A stretch of 5,657 nt of DNA from Planctomycetota bacterium. GTDB lineage: Bacteria; Planctomycetota; Phycisphaerae; SM23-33; FEN-1343. Shown piece by piece: positions 5,641-5,657 of the stretch. The notes beneath the pieces are model-generated. The model saw only the letters and a list, made by a program, of their open reading frames with translations. It did not search any database and was not told where the DNA came from. The stretch lies in contig JABMQG010000148.1 of the NCBI GenBank assembly GCA_013203365.1, forward strand, positions 1 through 5,657, in the 5' to 3' direction. Position numbers and translations under genes: made by a program. Each line of letters begins with the position of its first letter. Positions within the stretch are counted from its first letter, which is position 1.

Positions 5641-5657
5641 TGCCACTTGGCCACCGC

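Overview
The window looks like a fragment of a GC-rich, free-living bacterial chromosome that codes for carbohydrate and secondary-metabolite oxidoreductases, a glycoside hydrolase and a peptidase. The mix of a GH29 alpha-L-fucosidase, a Gfo/Idh/MocA oxidoreductase, a CtBP-like D-2-hydroxyacid dehydrogenase and an M42 metallopeptidase is typical of Planctomycetota and related PVC-group bacteria, for example Phycisphaerae-like lineages. That assignment is an inference from gene content; nothing in the window is a phylogenetic marker. Five protein genes are supported. I see no rRNA, tRNA, CRISPR array, transposase or phage gene.

Left half (1-2725): a partial D-2-hydroxyacid dehydrogenase gene runs off the left edge on the minus strand. 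Divergent from it, on the plus strand, are a TetR-family regulator and, 16 bases after its stop, a Gfo/Idh/MocA oxidoreductase. The shared 228-base intergenic region holds a plausible sigma-70-type promoter for the regulator with a perfect CAATA-gtg-TATTG palindrome over the -10 box. This is the usual layout for a self-regulating TetR repressor that may also control the divergent gene. The simplest reading is a small, ligand-controlled redox module acting on a sugar, sugar acid or other hydroxy acid; the substrate cannot be read from sequence.

Middle (2726-3095): 370 bases without a convincing gene lie between convergent genes. They carry several hairpins and short repeats: a GC-rich, partly repetitive cluster and then a longer AT-rich inverted repeat. 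They probably act in transcription termination or mRNA 3'-end structure, but none has a classical U-tract.

Right half (3096-5657): two minus-strand genes in tandem, an alpha-L-fucosidase upstream and an M42 aminopeptidase downstream, 130 bases apart. Both have alternative starts, and Shine-Dalgarno sites favour the shorter form in each case. For the fucosidase this matters: the longer form would add a hydrophobic signal-like N-terminus, while the shorter one would be cytoplasmic. A promoter-like pair lies over that optional N-terminal segment. The fucosidase also carries an unusual four-cysteine cluster (CxxxCxxCxxC).

I did not find a clear previously undescribed system. The points most worth checking are the fucosidase cysteine cluster and start, the divergent TetR operator region, the altered nucleotide-binding loop of the oxidoreductase, and the structured intergenic region.
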